A stretch of DNA of 51,785 nucleotides from Paenibacillus typhae (lineage in GTDB: Bacteria; Bacillota; Bacilli; Paenibacillales; Paenibacillaceae), in assembly GCF_900099765.1 (NCBI RefSeq), contig NZ_FNDX01000012.1:88660-140444 (forward strand). Direction: 5' to 3'. Positions 27,365 to 35,992 of this stretch are shown piece after piece (the first letter of the stretch is position 1; each line of letters opens with the position of its first letter). The position numbers and the translations under genes are program-made. The notes under the pieces were generated by a model. It ran no database searches and was not told where the DNA came from. It was given only the letters and a program-made list of their open reading frames with translations.

Positions 27365-28228
27365 ATGAACAACAGCATTCACAACCGGATCAAGCTTCAG
27401 GGCGGCGCTTCTGTCCCGAGAATCGGGCAGGGCACCTGGTTTATGGGGGAGGATGCAGCAAGCCGGGCCGAGGAAATTGCCTCGCTGCGCCTTGGCGTAG
27501 AGCTTGGAATGAACCTGATCGATACCGCTGAAATGTACGGGGACGGACGCTCCGAGGAGCTGGTCGGTGAAGCGATCCGGGGCATCCGAGGAGATGTATT
27601 TCTGGTGTCCAAGGTTTATCCGCACAATGCCGGGAAGGATCAGTTGGTCCGGAGCTGTGAAGGCAGCCTGAAGCGGCTCGGCACGGACCACCTGGATCTG
27701 TATCTGCTGCATTGGCGCGGCAATGTTCCTCTGGAAGAGACCGTTGAAGGTATGGAGCAGCTGGTTGCAGCCGGCAAAATCAAGCGCTGGGGTGTGTCCA
27801 ACCTCGATACGGAGGATATGCGGGAGCTGCTCAGCATACCCGGCGGGGAGAATTGCACAGTGAATCAGGTGCTGTATCATCTGGGTTCAAGAGGCATCGA
27901 GCATGAGCTGCTGGCCTGGGAGCGGAGCCACAACATTCCGGTAATGGCGTATTCCCCGCTCGCCCAGGCCGGCAGTCTGCGCAAGGGGCTGACCGAGAAC
28001 ATGGCGGTCCGGCATATTGCCGCGAAGCATGAGGTTACACCGCTGCAGATTCTGCTGGCCTGGAGTATCCGCGAAGGGGACGTGATTGCCATACCAAAGG
28101 CAGCCTCCCGTAAGCACGTGGAGGAGAACGCAGCGGCAGGCTCCATCAGGCTGAGCGATGAGGAATTGCGGCAGCTGGATGAGGCTTTTCCGCAGCCTGC
28201 GTGGAGAGTTCCGCTGGACATGATTTGA
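27365..28228 (+). CDS. Aldo/keto reductase
   Basis: 287 residues from the ATG at 27365, behind TTAAGGAGACATCGG; the open frame upstream lacks a ribosome site. The AKR barrel shows catalytic D in NLIDTAEMYGDG with the Tyr, K in LVSKVYPHN, and H in YLLHWRGN, plus the nucleotide-binding IAIPKAASRKHVEENA near the end. These enzymes reduce carbonyls with NADPH; the substrate is unknown. It lies about 110 bp after the guanidinium exporter with no clear terminator between, so read-through from the riboswitch transcript is possible. Confidence 0.88.
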   Translation: MNNSIHNRIKLQGGASVPRIGQGTWFMGEDAASRAEEIASLRLGVELGMNLIDTAEMYGDGRSEELVGEAIRGIRGDVFLVSKVYPHNAGKDQLVRSCEGSLKRLGTDHLDLYLLHWRGNVPLEETVEGMEQLVAAGKIKRWGVSNLDTEDMRELLSIPGGENCTVNQVLYHLGSRGIEHELLAWERSHNIPVMAYSPLAQAGSLRKGLTENMAVRHIAAKHEVTPLQILLAWSIREGDVIAIPKAASRKHVEENAAAGSIRLSDEELRQLDEAFPQPAWRVPLDMI

Positions 28229-28240
28229 CGTGATTTGACT

Positions 28241-28272
28241 GCTGCCCGTGATTTAACGGGCAGCTTTTTTAT
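28241..28272 (+). terminator. Terminator after aldo/keto reductase gene
   Basis: GCTGCCCGT pairs with ACGGGCAGC across GATTTA, followed by TTTTTT. Confidence 0.88.
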
Positions 28273-28349
28273 TGATCATGAGAAATAAGCTGTGTAGGTC
28301 TCCGGCATCCAGGGTATAGAATATTGAATTTTAATTAAAATGTGAGAAG

Positions 28350-28475
28350 GATTGCCTTTGATTTCGCCCAATGAGGCGAATAGAGCAAAACGCAGGGCAG
28401 TAGTGTCTTTGATTTTGCACGATGCTGCAAAATGAGCGGAAGGTAGGACAGCTATACCGTTGATTTCGCTGTTTT
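28350..28475. repeat. Tandem 51-bp repeat, GATTTCGC hairpin family
   Basis: A unit starting GCCTTTGATTTCGCCC near 28355 recurs as GTCTTTGATTTTGCAC near 28406, and a partial third (CCGTTGATTTCGCTG) starts near 28458. The stems differ yet still pair: TTCGCC/GGCGAA in the first and TTTTGCA/TGCAAAA in the second. That points to selection on a hairpin. No gene is present. Confidence 0.65.
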
Positions 28476-28532
28476 TTTCTGTAAGTTAGGCCATAAGGCC
28501 CGGAAAAAGCCTGTGGCAACAGCTCTTAAATG

Positions 28533-28554
28533 TTGTCAACAACGTTCATGACGA
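28533..28554. promoter_or_regulatory. Possible MtlR operator
   Basis: TTGTCA and TGACGA form a 5-of-6 inverted repeat ten bases apart, upstream of mtlA. It is similar in half-site to the TTGNCA/TGNCAA pattern of Bacillus MtlR sites, but the spacing does not match closely. Confidence 0.25.
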
Positions 28555-28579
28555 AACCGCATTTTCAATTTGGTGACAA

Positions 28580-28593
28580 AGAAAGCGCTTTGA
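28580..28593. promoter_or_regulatory. cre-like site upstream of mtlA
   Basis: AGAAAGCGCTTTGA matches 12 of 14 positions of the CcpA consensus and includes the core AAAGCGCTTT palindrome. It lies about 90 bp before the mannitol operon start. Confidence 0.6.
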
Positions 28594-28678
28594 TTTACGA
28601 TGTGTGCATAGGGGATGGACTTACAACAAAGCTTAAGTGTAGGAAGTCCCATATTAATTCAATAGGGGGGCATTATAT

Positions 28679-30139
28679 ATGGCCACATCGGCAACTACGC
28701 CAGCAACACAACCTTCACCCGGCGGAGCCAGGGTGAAAGTTCAACAATTCGGCCGCTTGCTCAGCGGTATGGTTATGCCAAATATCGGCGCTTTTATCGC
28801 TTGGGGTCTGATTACGGCATTATTCATTCCAACAGGCTGGTTTCCAAATGAAAGCCTGTCCGCTCTTGTAGATCCAATGATCAAGTACCTGCTGCCGCTG
28901 CTGATCGGTTACACCGGGGGTACCATGGTACACGGCAAACGGGGCGGTGTTATCGGTGCTGTCGTTACAATGGGGGTTATCGTCGGCTCCTCCATTCCAA
29001 TGTTCCTTGGAGCGATGCTCGTTGGACCGCTGGCCGGCTGGATTCTGAAACAGTTTGACAAAGCCGTTGACGGTAAAATCAAAGCCGGCTTTGAAATGCT
29101 GGTTAACAACTTCTCACTTGGTATTATCGGCGGCGGTCTGTCTATTGCTGCGCTGAAAGGGATCGGGCCACTGGTTGAAGGTCTTACCAACATCTTGTCA
29201 AATGGCGTGCAATTCCTGGTTGATCACAATTTGCTTCCGATCGTCAACATCATCATCGAGCCTGCAAAAGTGCTGTTCCTTAACAATGCGATCAATCACG
29301 GGGTTCTGGGACCGATTGCGCTTGAAGAGTCCCAAAGAATTGGGAAATCCATTCTGTTTATGCTTGAATCTAACCCTGGACCAGGGCTTGGTATCCTGCT
29401 TGCCTACTGGCTGGTAGGACGCGGTTCTGCAAAAGCTTCTGCGCCGGGTGCTGTAATCATCCACTTCCTTGGCGGTATCCATGAAATTTACTTCCCGTAC
29501 ATCCTGATGAACCCGCGTCTGATCCTTGCGGTAATCGGTGGCGGTGTATCTGGTACATTCACTTTCCAGATGCTGGGTGCAGGTCTGGTAGCTTCTCCGT
29601 CACCAGGCAGTATCTTTGCTTACTTCGCTATGACGCCTAAGGGCGGATACTTCCCGATGCTGGCGGGTGTAATCGTAGCCACTGTGGTTTCCTTTGTCCT
29701 TGCAACGCTGCTCTTGAAGACAGTGAAGAAAACAGATGAGGAAGAAATGGATCTGGAAGCGGCTTCTGCAAAAATGAAAGACATGAAGACTGCCGGTACA
29801 GCAGCTTCTGCAACTGTTGCAACTGCAGCTGCTAATAACGTTGCTGCCAATGTCCGCAACAAAGCAGATGTACGCAAAATCGTCTTCGCTTGTGATGCCG
29901 GTATGGGTTCCAGTGCGATGGGTGCTTCGGTACTGAGAAAGAAACTGCAGAGCGCAGGTGTCAATCTTACTGTAGTCAATTCGGCGGTAAGTGAAATTCC
30001 GGCGGATGCGGATATCGTCATTACCCAGAAAACGCTGACCGACCGTGCTATTGCAAGCAATCCTAATGCAGAGCATATTTCAATCGATAACTTCCTCAAG
30101 AGTCCGAAGTACGATGAACTGGTTGAGCGTTTAAAATAA
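28679..30139 (+). CDS. mtlA: PTS mannitol transporter EIICB
   Basis: 486 residues. The EIIC membrane domain spans about 20-345 (MVMPNIGAFIAWGLITALF, GGTMVHGKRGGVIGAV, PGPGLGILLAYWLVGRGSAKASAPGA, FLGGIHEIYFPYILMNP). An Ala-rich linker leads to the EIIB domain near 395-486 with phosphorylation Cys405 in FACDAGMGSSAMGAS. It imports mannitol as mannitol-1-phosphate. EIIA is separate (mtlF). The start follows ATAGGGGGG. First gene of the mannitol operon. Confidence 0.95.
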   Translation: MATSATTPATQPSPGGARVKVQQFGRLLSGMVMPNIGAFIAWGLITALFIPTGWFPNESLSALVDPMIKYLLPLLIGYTGGTMVHGKRGGVIGAVVTMGVIVGSSIPMFLGAMLVGPLAGWILKQFDKAVDGKIKAGFEMLVNNFSLGIIGGGLSIAALKGIGPLVEGLTNILSNGVQFLVDHNLLPIVNIIIEPAKVLFLNNAINHGVLGPIALEESQRIGKSILFMLESNPGPGLGILLAYWLVGRGSAKASAPGAVIIHFLGGIHEIYFPYILMNPRLILAVIGGGVSGTFTFQMLGAGLVASPSPGSIFAYFAMTPKGGYFPMLAGVIVATVVSFVLATLLLKTVKKTDEEEMDLEAASAKMKDMKTAGTAASATVATAAANNVAANVRNKADVRKIVFACDAGMGSSAMGASVLRKKLQSAGVNLTVVNSAVSEIPADADIVITQKTLTDRAIASNPNAEHISIDNFLKSPKYDELVERLK

Positions 30140-30177
30140 TCGAATACAGTTTAGAAATGACGTATAACGCTAAATAA

Positions 30178-30213
30178 GGAGACGCTGGCCCCCGGGAGCC
30201 AGCGTTTGTCTCC
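30178..30213 (+). terminator. Hairpin between mtlA and mtlR
   Basis: GGAGACGCTGGC pairs with CCAGCG and GTCTCC around a CCCCGGGAG loop. It lacks a long T run, so it is more likely to protect or attenuate the message than to stop it fully. Confidence 0.5.
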
Positions 30214-30237
30214 ATTTTAGGGCGGAGGTACACGGTT

Positions 30238-32304
30238 ATGAGGAAGGTTACCGCCCGGCAGCGCCAGATCATCTGGCTGCTGCTGGGCGTAAATGAAGAA
30301 ATCACAGCCGCCGAAATCGCCGAAGGTATCGGGGTGAGTGTTCGAACCGTTCACCGTGAGATGGAAGACATTGAACAGCTTCTTGCGGATTTTGGCCTGG
30401 ATCTTATCCGTAAGTCGGGTAAGGGCATACAGCTGAGCGGGCCGGAGGACGGCCTCGCAGAGCTTCGCCTGTTCCTGCGCCAGGAGAAGCCGGCGGAGTA
30501 TTCAAGCGAGGAACGCAAGATATACGAGCTGTGTACGCTGCTTGAGGCAGAAGATCCGGTGAAGCTGTTTACGCTGGCCCATTGGCTGAAGGTAACTGTG
30601 GCCACCGTGAGCTATGATCTGGATGAACTGGAGCCATGGGTGCGTAAATTCAATCTTCAGCTGGTCCGAAGGAGAGGCTACGGGGTTGAAATTACCGGCA
30701 GCGAGGTGGATAAGCGCAGGGCGATCGGCCGGCTGGCGGCAGAGCATCTGGATTTATCAGACCTGGTGGGACACACTCCCCAGCAGGCCAGCAGCCCCGT
30801 TTACCGGCTCCTGCTTATGACCGTCGGGAAGAACGATCTGCTGGAAGTGGAAAGTACACTGTGGGATATGGAATGGCAGTGGACTGCTGAGCTTCCTGAA
30901 ATAGTATACATGGAGATGCTGCTTGGCCTTGCCGTCACCACCCGGCGGATCTCGATCGGTCAGGGGATCGAAAACGGCGGAGACGCCGGCTTTCCCAGGA
31001 TGTCCGACCACCGCAACATTTCCGGTGCGGAGCAGTTTGTGGAGCAGCTCAGCCTGGCGCTTGAGGAAGATATTCCGCGGGCTGAGGTACTGTATATCGC
31101 CGGTCTGTTTGACCGGGCCCAGGATTCATTCCCCTCCGGCGGAATTGCCTACAGCAATATGGAACTGATGGAGACCGTCTACAGGCTGACCGAGAGTGTA
31201 GTCAGGCGGACAGGGCTGCCGTTCCAGAGCGACCGCTCCCTGAGGGAAGGTCTGCTGGAGCATATGGATCCGGCCTTCAAACGGCTGCGCGAGGGAACAC
31301 GTATCCGCAATCCGCTGCTCGGCCCGATCCGCAAGGATTATGATTACCTGTTCCAGATTGTCAGGGCTGCAGTGGAGGATCTGCAGCTGGATCTGGAGAT
31401 TCCTGATGAGGAAGTGGGCTTTCTGGTTATGCATTTCGGCGCTTCCATTGAAAGGCTCAATCAGCTGAAGCGCAGTGTGCGGGCCATTCTGGTCTGTGCC
31501 AGCGGGCTAAGCTCCTCCCGTCTGCTGGCTACCCGGCTTGCCAAGGAAATGCCGCAGATTGAGATTCTCGGGAATATCTCCTGGTATGAAGCAGCCCGCC
31601 TTCCCGAGGTGGATTATGATCTGATTATTTCAACCATTGATCTGCCGCTGGATAAGGAACGATATATCAAGATCAGCCCTCTTTTGACAGGGGATGAAAT
31701 TGAGAAGCTTTTGAGCTATATTCAGAATATCACGCTGCAGGAGCGGGAGAGCGTTCCGGGCGGTGAAAACGACCGTTCCGTAAGGGATGACAATGCGCTG
31801 GACCGCTTAAGAAGCTATAAAGGCATACTGGATGAAACGGTCAGCCTGCTGGAGCGGTTCCGCTTTTATCCGCTTGATAATGAAGGAATCCCTCTGCAGG
31901 CTACAATTGCAGCAATGCTGGATTTGCTTAAGGGCACCGGGGTTGTCGGGGATGCGGATATCCTGCTGGAGCGGCTGCTGGAACGGGAAAGAATGTCCAG
32001 CCAGGTCATCCCGGATACCGGACTGGCGCTGTTTCATACCCGCAGCAGCCACATTCTGATGTCATCCCTGACTCTTTATCGTCTGCAAGAGCCGGTTGTG
32101 CTGGAAGGCAACACCGAGGTAAGAGTCATCCTGCTGATGCTTGCCCCGCGCAGACTGTCCAAGGAGAGTCTGGAGGTCCTGAGCGAGATCAGCGCCATGC
32201 TGCTGAATTCAGAGCTGGTGAAGCTGCTGGAGGAGCGGACAGAATCCGAAATCCGCAGCTACCTGTCGTCAGAACTGCTGCATTTCTTCGAAAATAAAAT
32301 GTGA
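30238..32304 (+). CDS. mtlR: Mannitol operon activator, PRD-type
   Basis: 688 residues with the full MtlR layout. An N-terminal helix-turn-helix (ITAAEIAEGIGVSVRTVHREM) and a second DNA-binding unit (WLKVTVATVSYDLDELE) come first, then two PRDs with conserved His (SDHRNISGAEQF; LVMHFGASIERL), an EIIB-Gat-like domain (AILVCASGLSSSRLLATRLAKE near 415-435) and a C-terminal EIIA-like domain with ALFHTRSSHI. PTS phosphorylation of these sites tunes activity, so it senses mannitol transport. It lies between mtlA and mtlF in one direction, behind GGCGGAGGT. Confidence 0.93.
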   Translation: MRKVTARQRQIIWLLLGVNEEITAAEIAEGIGVSVRTVHREMEDIEQLLADFGLDLIRKSGKGIQLSGPEDGLAELRLFLRQEKPAEYSSEERKIYELCTLLEAEDPVKLFTLAHWLKVTVATVSYDLDELEPWVRKFNLQLVRRRGYGVEITGSEVDKRRAIGRLAAEHLDLSDLVGHTPQQASSPVYRLLLMTVGKNDLLEVESTLWDMEWQWTAELPEIVYMEMLLGLAVTTRRISIGQGIENGGDAGFPRMSDHRNISGAEQFVEQLSLALEEDIPRAEVLYIAGLFDRAQDSFPSGGIAYSNMELMETVYRLTESVVRRTGLPFQSDRSLREGLLEHMDPAFKRLREGTRIRNPLLGPIRKDYDYLFQIVRAAVEDLQLDLEIPDEEVGFLVMHFGASIERLNQLKRSVRAILVCASGLSSSRLLATRLAKEMPQIEILGNISWYEAARLPEVDYDLIISTIDLPLDKERYIKISPLLTGDEIEKLLSYIQNITLQERESVPGGENDRSVRDDNALDRLRSYKGILDETVSLLERFRFYPLDNEGIPLQATIAAMLDLLKGTGVVGDADILLERLLERERMSSQVIPDTGLALFHTRSSHILMSSLTLYRLQEPVVLEGNTEVRVILLMLAPRRLSKESLEVLSEISAMLLNSELVKLLEERTESEIRSYLSSELLHFFENKM

Positions 32305-32320
32305 AAGCGAGAGAAACCAT

Positions 32321-32755
32321 ATGAGTATACTGTCAGAAAACAAGATTATTATGAACGGTGCCGCCAAAGACAAATATGAAGCGATCACCATGGCCGGCAA
32401 GCTGCTGGTTGATGCAGGACATGTAACAGAGGAATACGTGCCGAAGATGCTGGAGCGCGAAGAAGTTGTATCCACCTATATGGGCGGCGGGCTGGCTATT
32501 CCGCATGGCACCAAGGAAGCAAGACCTTTTATCAAATCTACCGGTCTTTCCGTGATCCGTTTTCCGGACGGCGTTGACTTCGGCGGTGATGAGCCGGCCT
32601 TTGTCGTAATCGGGATTGCAGCTGCAGGGGACGGACATATGGAAGTGCTGACGAATGTAGCGATGATCTTCACGGAAGACGATGCCATTGAGCGTGTAAT
32701 GAATGCCCCTACTCCTGCTGATGTTATTGCGATCTTTGAAGGAGGCCTTGAATAA
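32321..32755 (+). CDS. mtlF: PTS mannitol EIIA component
   Basis: 144 residues, the usual EIIA-Mtl size. The phosphorylated histidine is H62 in LAIPHGTKEARP, with the ILSENKIIMNGAAKDKYEAI start typical of MtlF. It passes phosphate from HPr to the EIIB domain of MtlA and also modifies MtlR. Its stop shares one base with the mtlD start codon, which indicates coupled translation. Confidence 0.95.
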   Translation: MSILSENKIIMNGAAKDKYEAITMAGKLLVDAGHVTEEYVPKMLEREEVVSTYMGGGLAIPHGTKEARPFIKSTGLSVIRFPDGVDFGGDEPAFVVIGIAAAGDGHMEVLTNVAMIFTEDDAIERVMNAPTPADVIAIFEGGLE

Positions 32756-33900
32756 TGAAGGCTGTTCATTTCGGTGCAGGCAATATCGGCAGAGGGTTCA
32801 TCGGTCTGCTGCTTTCACAGGCAGGCTATGAGGTCTGTTTTGTTGATGTAAATGAAGCTTTTGTATCCCAGCTCAAGGAGCGCGGGGAATATCCGGTAAC
32901 TCTGGCCAGTGAAGGACAGGAAACGGTTATCGTTAAAAAGGTTACAGCGCTGAGCAGTGTTACCCATGCTGAAGAAGTGGCTGCTGCAATTGCTGAAGCG
33001 GATCTGGTTACTACCGCTGTCGGGGTATCCATTTTGAAGCATATTGCGGGTGTGGTGGCCGAAGGCATCAAGAGACGGGTTGCCGTCTCCGACAAGCCGC
33101 TCCATGTGATTGCCTGCGAGAATGCCATCGGCGGCAGCGCCCAGCTCAAAGAGCTGGTTTATGCGCAGCTGGATGATACAGCCCGTGCCAAGGCGGATGC
33201 CTCGGTGGCGTTCCCGAACGCAGCAGTAGACCGGATTGTACCGCTTCAGCAGCATGAGGACATTCTTAAGGTTGTGGTAGAGCCTTTTTACGAGTGGGTA
33301 GTGGATGCTTCCCAGATGCTTCCTGGATATACACCGGTTGAAGGCGTACATTATGTGGAGAACCTGGAGCCTTATATTGAGCGCAAGCTGTTCACGGTTA
33401 ACACCGGGCACTGCTCCGCGGCATATCTCGGCTTCCTGCGCGGCTATGAAACGATTCAGCAGGCAATGGCGGATGAGAATCTGACTGCCCTGGTCCGCGA
33501 AGTGCTGGAAGAAACAGGTGCCGTACTGGTGCAGAAGCATGGCTTTGACAGCGCAGAGCACAGCAAATATATCGACAAAATTCTGGAGCGGTTCCGCAAT
33601 CCGGCCCTGACCGATGAAGTGTCCCGTGTCGGCCGCTCGCCGATCCGCAAGCTGTCACCGAATGACCGTCTGGTATCGCCTGCCCTGCAGGCTTATGACC
33701 GCGGCTTGAGCTACAAGGCGCTGACCCGTTCTATGGCCGGTGCACTGCTGTTCCAGGCTGCAGATGATCCCGAAGCAGTAGAGCTGCAGGCTGCTGTCGC
33801 CGAGCTTGGCGTGGAGGCTGCGCTGACCAAATATACCGGGCTGGCTGCTGACCATGCCGTTCATCAGTCTGTGATGGCAGAATACGCAGCTCTGAAATAA
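32755..33900 (+). CDS. mtlD: Mannitol-1-phosphate 5-dehydrogenase
   Basis: 381 residues. The N-terminal Rossmann domain has AVHFGAGNIGRGFIG, with family blocks HVIACENAIGGS, FPNAAVDRIVP, KLFTVNTGHCSAAYLG near 210 and VGRSPIRKLSPNDRL near 280. It oxidises mannitol-1-phosphate to fructose-6-phosphate with NAD. Last gene of the operon, overlapping mtlF by one base and followed by a strong hairpin. Confidence 0.95.
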   Translation: MKAVHFGAGNIGRGFIGLLLSQAGYEVCFVDVNEAFVSQLKERGEYPVTLASEGQETVIVKKVTALSSVTHAEEVAAAIAEADLVTTAVGVSILKHIAGVVAEGIKRRVAVSDKPLHVIACENAIGGSAQLKELVYAQLDDTARAKADASVAFPNAAVDRIVPLQQHEDILKVVVEPFYEWVVDASQMLPGYTPVEGVHYVENLEPYIERKLFTVNTGHCSAAYLGFLRGYETIQQAMADENLTALVREVLEETGAVLVQKHGFDSAEHSKYIDKILERFRNPALTDEVSRVGRSPIRKLSPNDRLVSPALQAYDRGLSYKALTRSMAGALLFQAADDPEAVELQAAVAELGVEAALTKYTGLAADHAVHQSVMAEYAALK

Positions 33901-33926
33901 GAGGTTTTGAGACTATAGCAGCATTA

Positions 33927-33969
33927 AAAAGAGCAAGACCCTTCCGATACCGGAAAGGTCTTGCTCTTT
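33927..33969. terminator. Bidirectional terminator after mtlD
   Basis: AAAGAGCAAGACC pairs with GGTCTTGCTCTTT, with an inner TCCG/CGGA stem. It ends next to the stop codon of the convergent gene and can serve both. Confidence 0.88.
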
Positions 33970-33970
33970 C

Positions 33971-34405
33971 TTACTTTTGAACCGGTTCCCAGTGCCGGAG
34001 CTCCCCGATCGAATCACGCTCAGACCAATAACTCTGCAGCTCGATGGAGTCCCTTTTTACCAGAAAACCATAATGTACATCCGGCTCGTTAGCAAATGTT
34101 ACTTCAATAATATAAGGATTTCTGGATACATAAGAATCCTCGCGGTGCGGAACCGTCCAGAAGGTCCAGGTTTCCTCAGGGTATTTCCGTTCCAGATATT
34201 GATTTAGCGTAACCGCCTTGCGGGCGATCTGGGAATCAATATAGGCTGGACGGTACATAAAGAAACCGATGGACAATAGAACGTATAAACCTGCTGCGAT
34301 ATAAATCCACTTTCTTCTGGACTTCCGGAACAAGAGAGAGGCAAGCAAAATGACGAAAAACAGGATTATGGCTAAACCATATTCCATTAATTCAGTAGGA
34401 TGCAT
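33971..34405 (-). CDS. Small membrane protein of unknown function
   Basis: 144 residues. Two membrane helices are seen at about 9-26 (YGLAIILFFVILLASLLF) and 33-50 (WIYIAAGLYVLLSIGFFMY), then a polar domain outside or inside with VTFANEPDVHYGFLVKRDSIELQSYW, a beta-rich pattern. I recognise no named family. GGGGAGATGAC precedes the ATG. It is 24 bp downstream of the M42 peptidase gene on the same strand, so the two may be cotranscribed. Confidence 0.75.
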   Translation of the reverse strand: MHPTELMEYGLAIILFFVILLASLLFRKSRRKWIYIAAGLYVLLSIGFFMYRPAYIDSQIARKAVTLNQYLERKYPEETWTFWTVPHREDSYVSRNPYIIEVTFANEPDVHYGFLVKRDSIELQSYWSERDSIGELRHWEPVQK

Positions 34406-34429
34406 GTCATCTCCCCGCTTTACTGTAAT

Positions 34430-35503
34430 TTAGCTGTTCTCCAGAATAGTCTGCAGCGTGGTACGGTCTAGTCCTTCCACCAGCTTGATCAGCAGCTCCT
34501 TGGCAGCCTCGTAATCGTCGCTGTGAATGACGGAGGAGGCGGTGTGGATGTAGCGGGAGCAGATGCCGATAACTGCAGACGGTATACCGATGCCGCTGGT
34601 ATGAACCGCTCCGGCATCCGTTCCGCCCTGGGAAACAAAGTACTGGTATTTGATCTTATGGGTGTCAGCTGTATCCTGTACGTATTCTATCAGCCCGCGG
34701 TGGGTGATCATCGTCGGGTCGTAGATGCGCAGCAACGCGCCCTGTCCGAGCTGTCCGAATGCCTGGCGGTCGCCGGTCATATCGGCAGCAGCACTGGCGT
34801 CCAGGCCGAAGAATATATCCGGGTTAAGCAGGTTAGCGGCCGTACGGGCGCCGCGCAGGCCCGCTTCTTCCTGTACTGTAGCACCGGCGTAGACCGTGTT
34901 AGGCAGCTGCTTGCCATGCAGCGCCTTCACCAGCTCAAGGGCCAGCCCGACACCGTAGCGGTTATCCCAGGCTTTGGCCATAATCTTCTTCGGGTTGGCC
35001 AGCGGGGTGAACGGGCAGACAGGGAGAATCTGCTGGCCGGGCCTTACACCAAAGCTTTCGGCTTCTTCCTTGCTGTCTGCGCCGATATCAAGATACATCT
35101 TGCTGATATCACCGGTCTTGGTACGCTCTTCAGGCGAAAGTAAATGAATCGGTGTACTGCCGACAACCCCGTCAAGCACACGCTCAGGTGTAATGATCTG
35201 CAGCCGCTGTGAGGCAACCGCCGAAGCCAGCCAGCCGCCGAGCGGCTGGAAGCGGATCATCCCGTTCGCAGTTATGCCGGTAACTATAAAGCCGACTTCA
35301 TCAAAGTGCCCGGCAACCATAATTTTCGGGCCATTCTCGGCCCCGCGCAGCACGCCGAACAGGCTGCCGAGCCGGTCCTGCACAAATTCATCCGTATAAG
35401 GTGACATAGCGTTCTTGACGTAAGCGCGCAGTTCACGCTCGAAACCCGGGGCTGCCGGGAATTCGGTCAGTGTTTTGAACATGTCCATCGTTTCCTGATT
35501 CAT
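34430..35503 (-). CDS. M42 family glutamyl aminopeptidase-like metallopeptidase
   Basis: 357 residues, the usual M42 size. Two-metal ligands are placed as in the family: H66 in [10 protein letters not shown]180 in WDNRYG, E212/E213 in [11 protein letters not shown]235 in FGLDAS and H320 in [10 protein letters not shown]. These enzymes form large tetrahedral cytoplasmic particles that trim short peptides; some were once misnamed endoglucanases. AAAGGAGCG precedes the ATG. It stands upstream of a small membrane protein. Confidence 0.92.
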   Translation of the reverse strand: MNQETMDMFKTLTEFPAAPGFERELRAYVKNAMSPYTDEFVQDRLGSLFGVLRGAENGPKIMVAGHFDEVGFIVTGITANGMIRFQPLGGWLASAVASQRLQIITPERVLDGVVGSTPIHLLSPEERTKTGDISKMYLDIGADSKEEAESFGVRPGQQILPVCPFTPLANPKKIMAKAWDNRYGVGLALELVKALHGKQLPNTVYAGATVQEEAGLRGARTAANLLNPDIFFGLDASAAADMTGDRQAFGQLGQGALLRIYDPTMITHRGLIEYVQDTADTHKIKYQYFVSQGGTDAGAVHTSGIGIPSAVIGICSRYIHTASSVIHSDDYEAAKELLIKLVEGLDRTTLQTILENS

Positions 35504-35679
35504 ATGATAACGCTCCTTTTCTCGATCTCAAGAGTTCAGATTCAACCTATATAGTATGAACTTCACCGGCCCGAATGTCTATCTTTCGCGGATGATCCGG
35601 GCGGACACCGGGGGCCGCGCGGCTGAATAACATATTGTAACGGGTCTGAACGCAGGAGCCGGGAAAGGAAGCGGATAGA

Positions 35680-35856
35680 ATGAGGGTTGCAGGAAGCAGT
35701 TCCAGGCCTTTTACCCCAAGAAGGGTTCCGTCCAGGGCACGTACGAGCGGCATTCAGCGGAGATACCGCCGCCGCCGCGACGCGCGCGAAAGCGAGATCG
35801 TGCTGATATTGGTTCTGTTTATGCTGCTTATAGTGGTGCTGCTGTTTTTTTCCTGA
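35680..35856 (+). CDS. Arg-rich tail-anchored small protein, 58 residues
   Basis: The frame reads MRVAGSSSRPFTPRRVPSRA and continues through a RRYRRRRDARE stretch to a C-terminal helix (IVLILVLFMLLIVVLLFFS) and stop. So it is a strongly basic segment of about 38 residues followed by a single membrane anchor at the end. GGGAAAGGAAG lies eight bases before the ATG. It sits 136 bp before spoVAC, suggesting spore or membrane work (inference). I know no family name. Coding is supported by clean domain layout rather than by homology. Confidence 0.55.
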   Translation: MRVAGSSSRPFTPRRVPSRARTSGIQRRYRRRRDARESEIVLILVLFMLLIVVLLFFS

Positions 35857-35992
35857 GTATGCAAGGACATAACAAGGCGGAATACGGTGAACAATAAGGA
35901 AAAACTTCTAGGCGAAGAAGAACCGGAGGGAAGCGGACAATGAGACTGACGTGGCGGCTTCCCTTCGCACATATTTCAGGAGGTGTCCTATT

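Noticed and set aside
28331..28519. 62-codon minus-strand frame with a repeated peptide
   Set aside because: The 17-residue peptide repeat simply reflects the 51-bp DNA repeat; no ribosome site is present.
35887..35943. 18-codon GTG frame (MNNKEKLLGEEEPEGSGQ) before spoVAC
   Set aside because: The AAGGCGG upstream is only fair and the frame is too short to support without conservation data; it might be a leader peptide.
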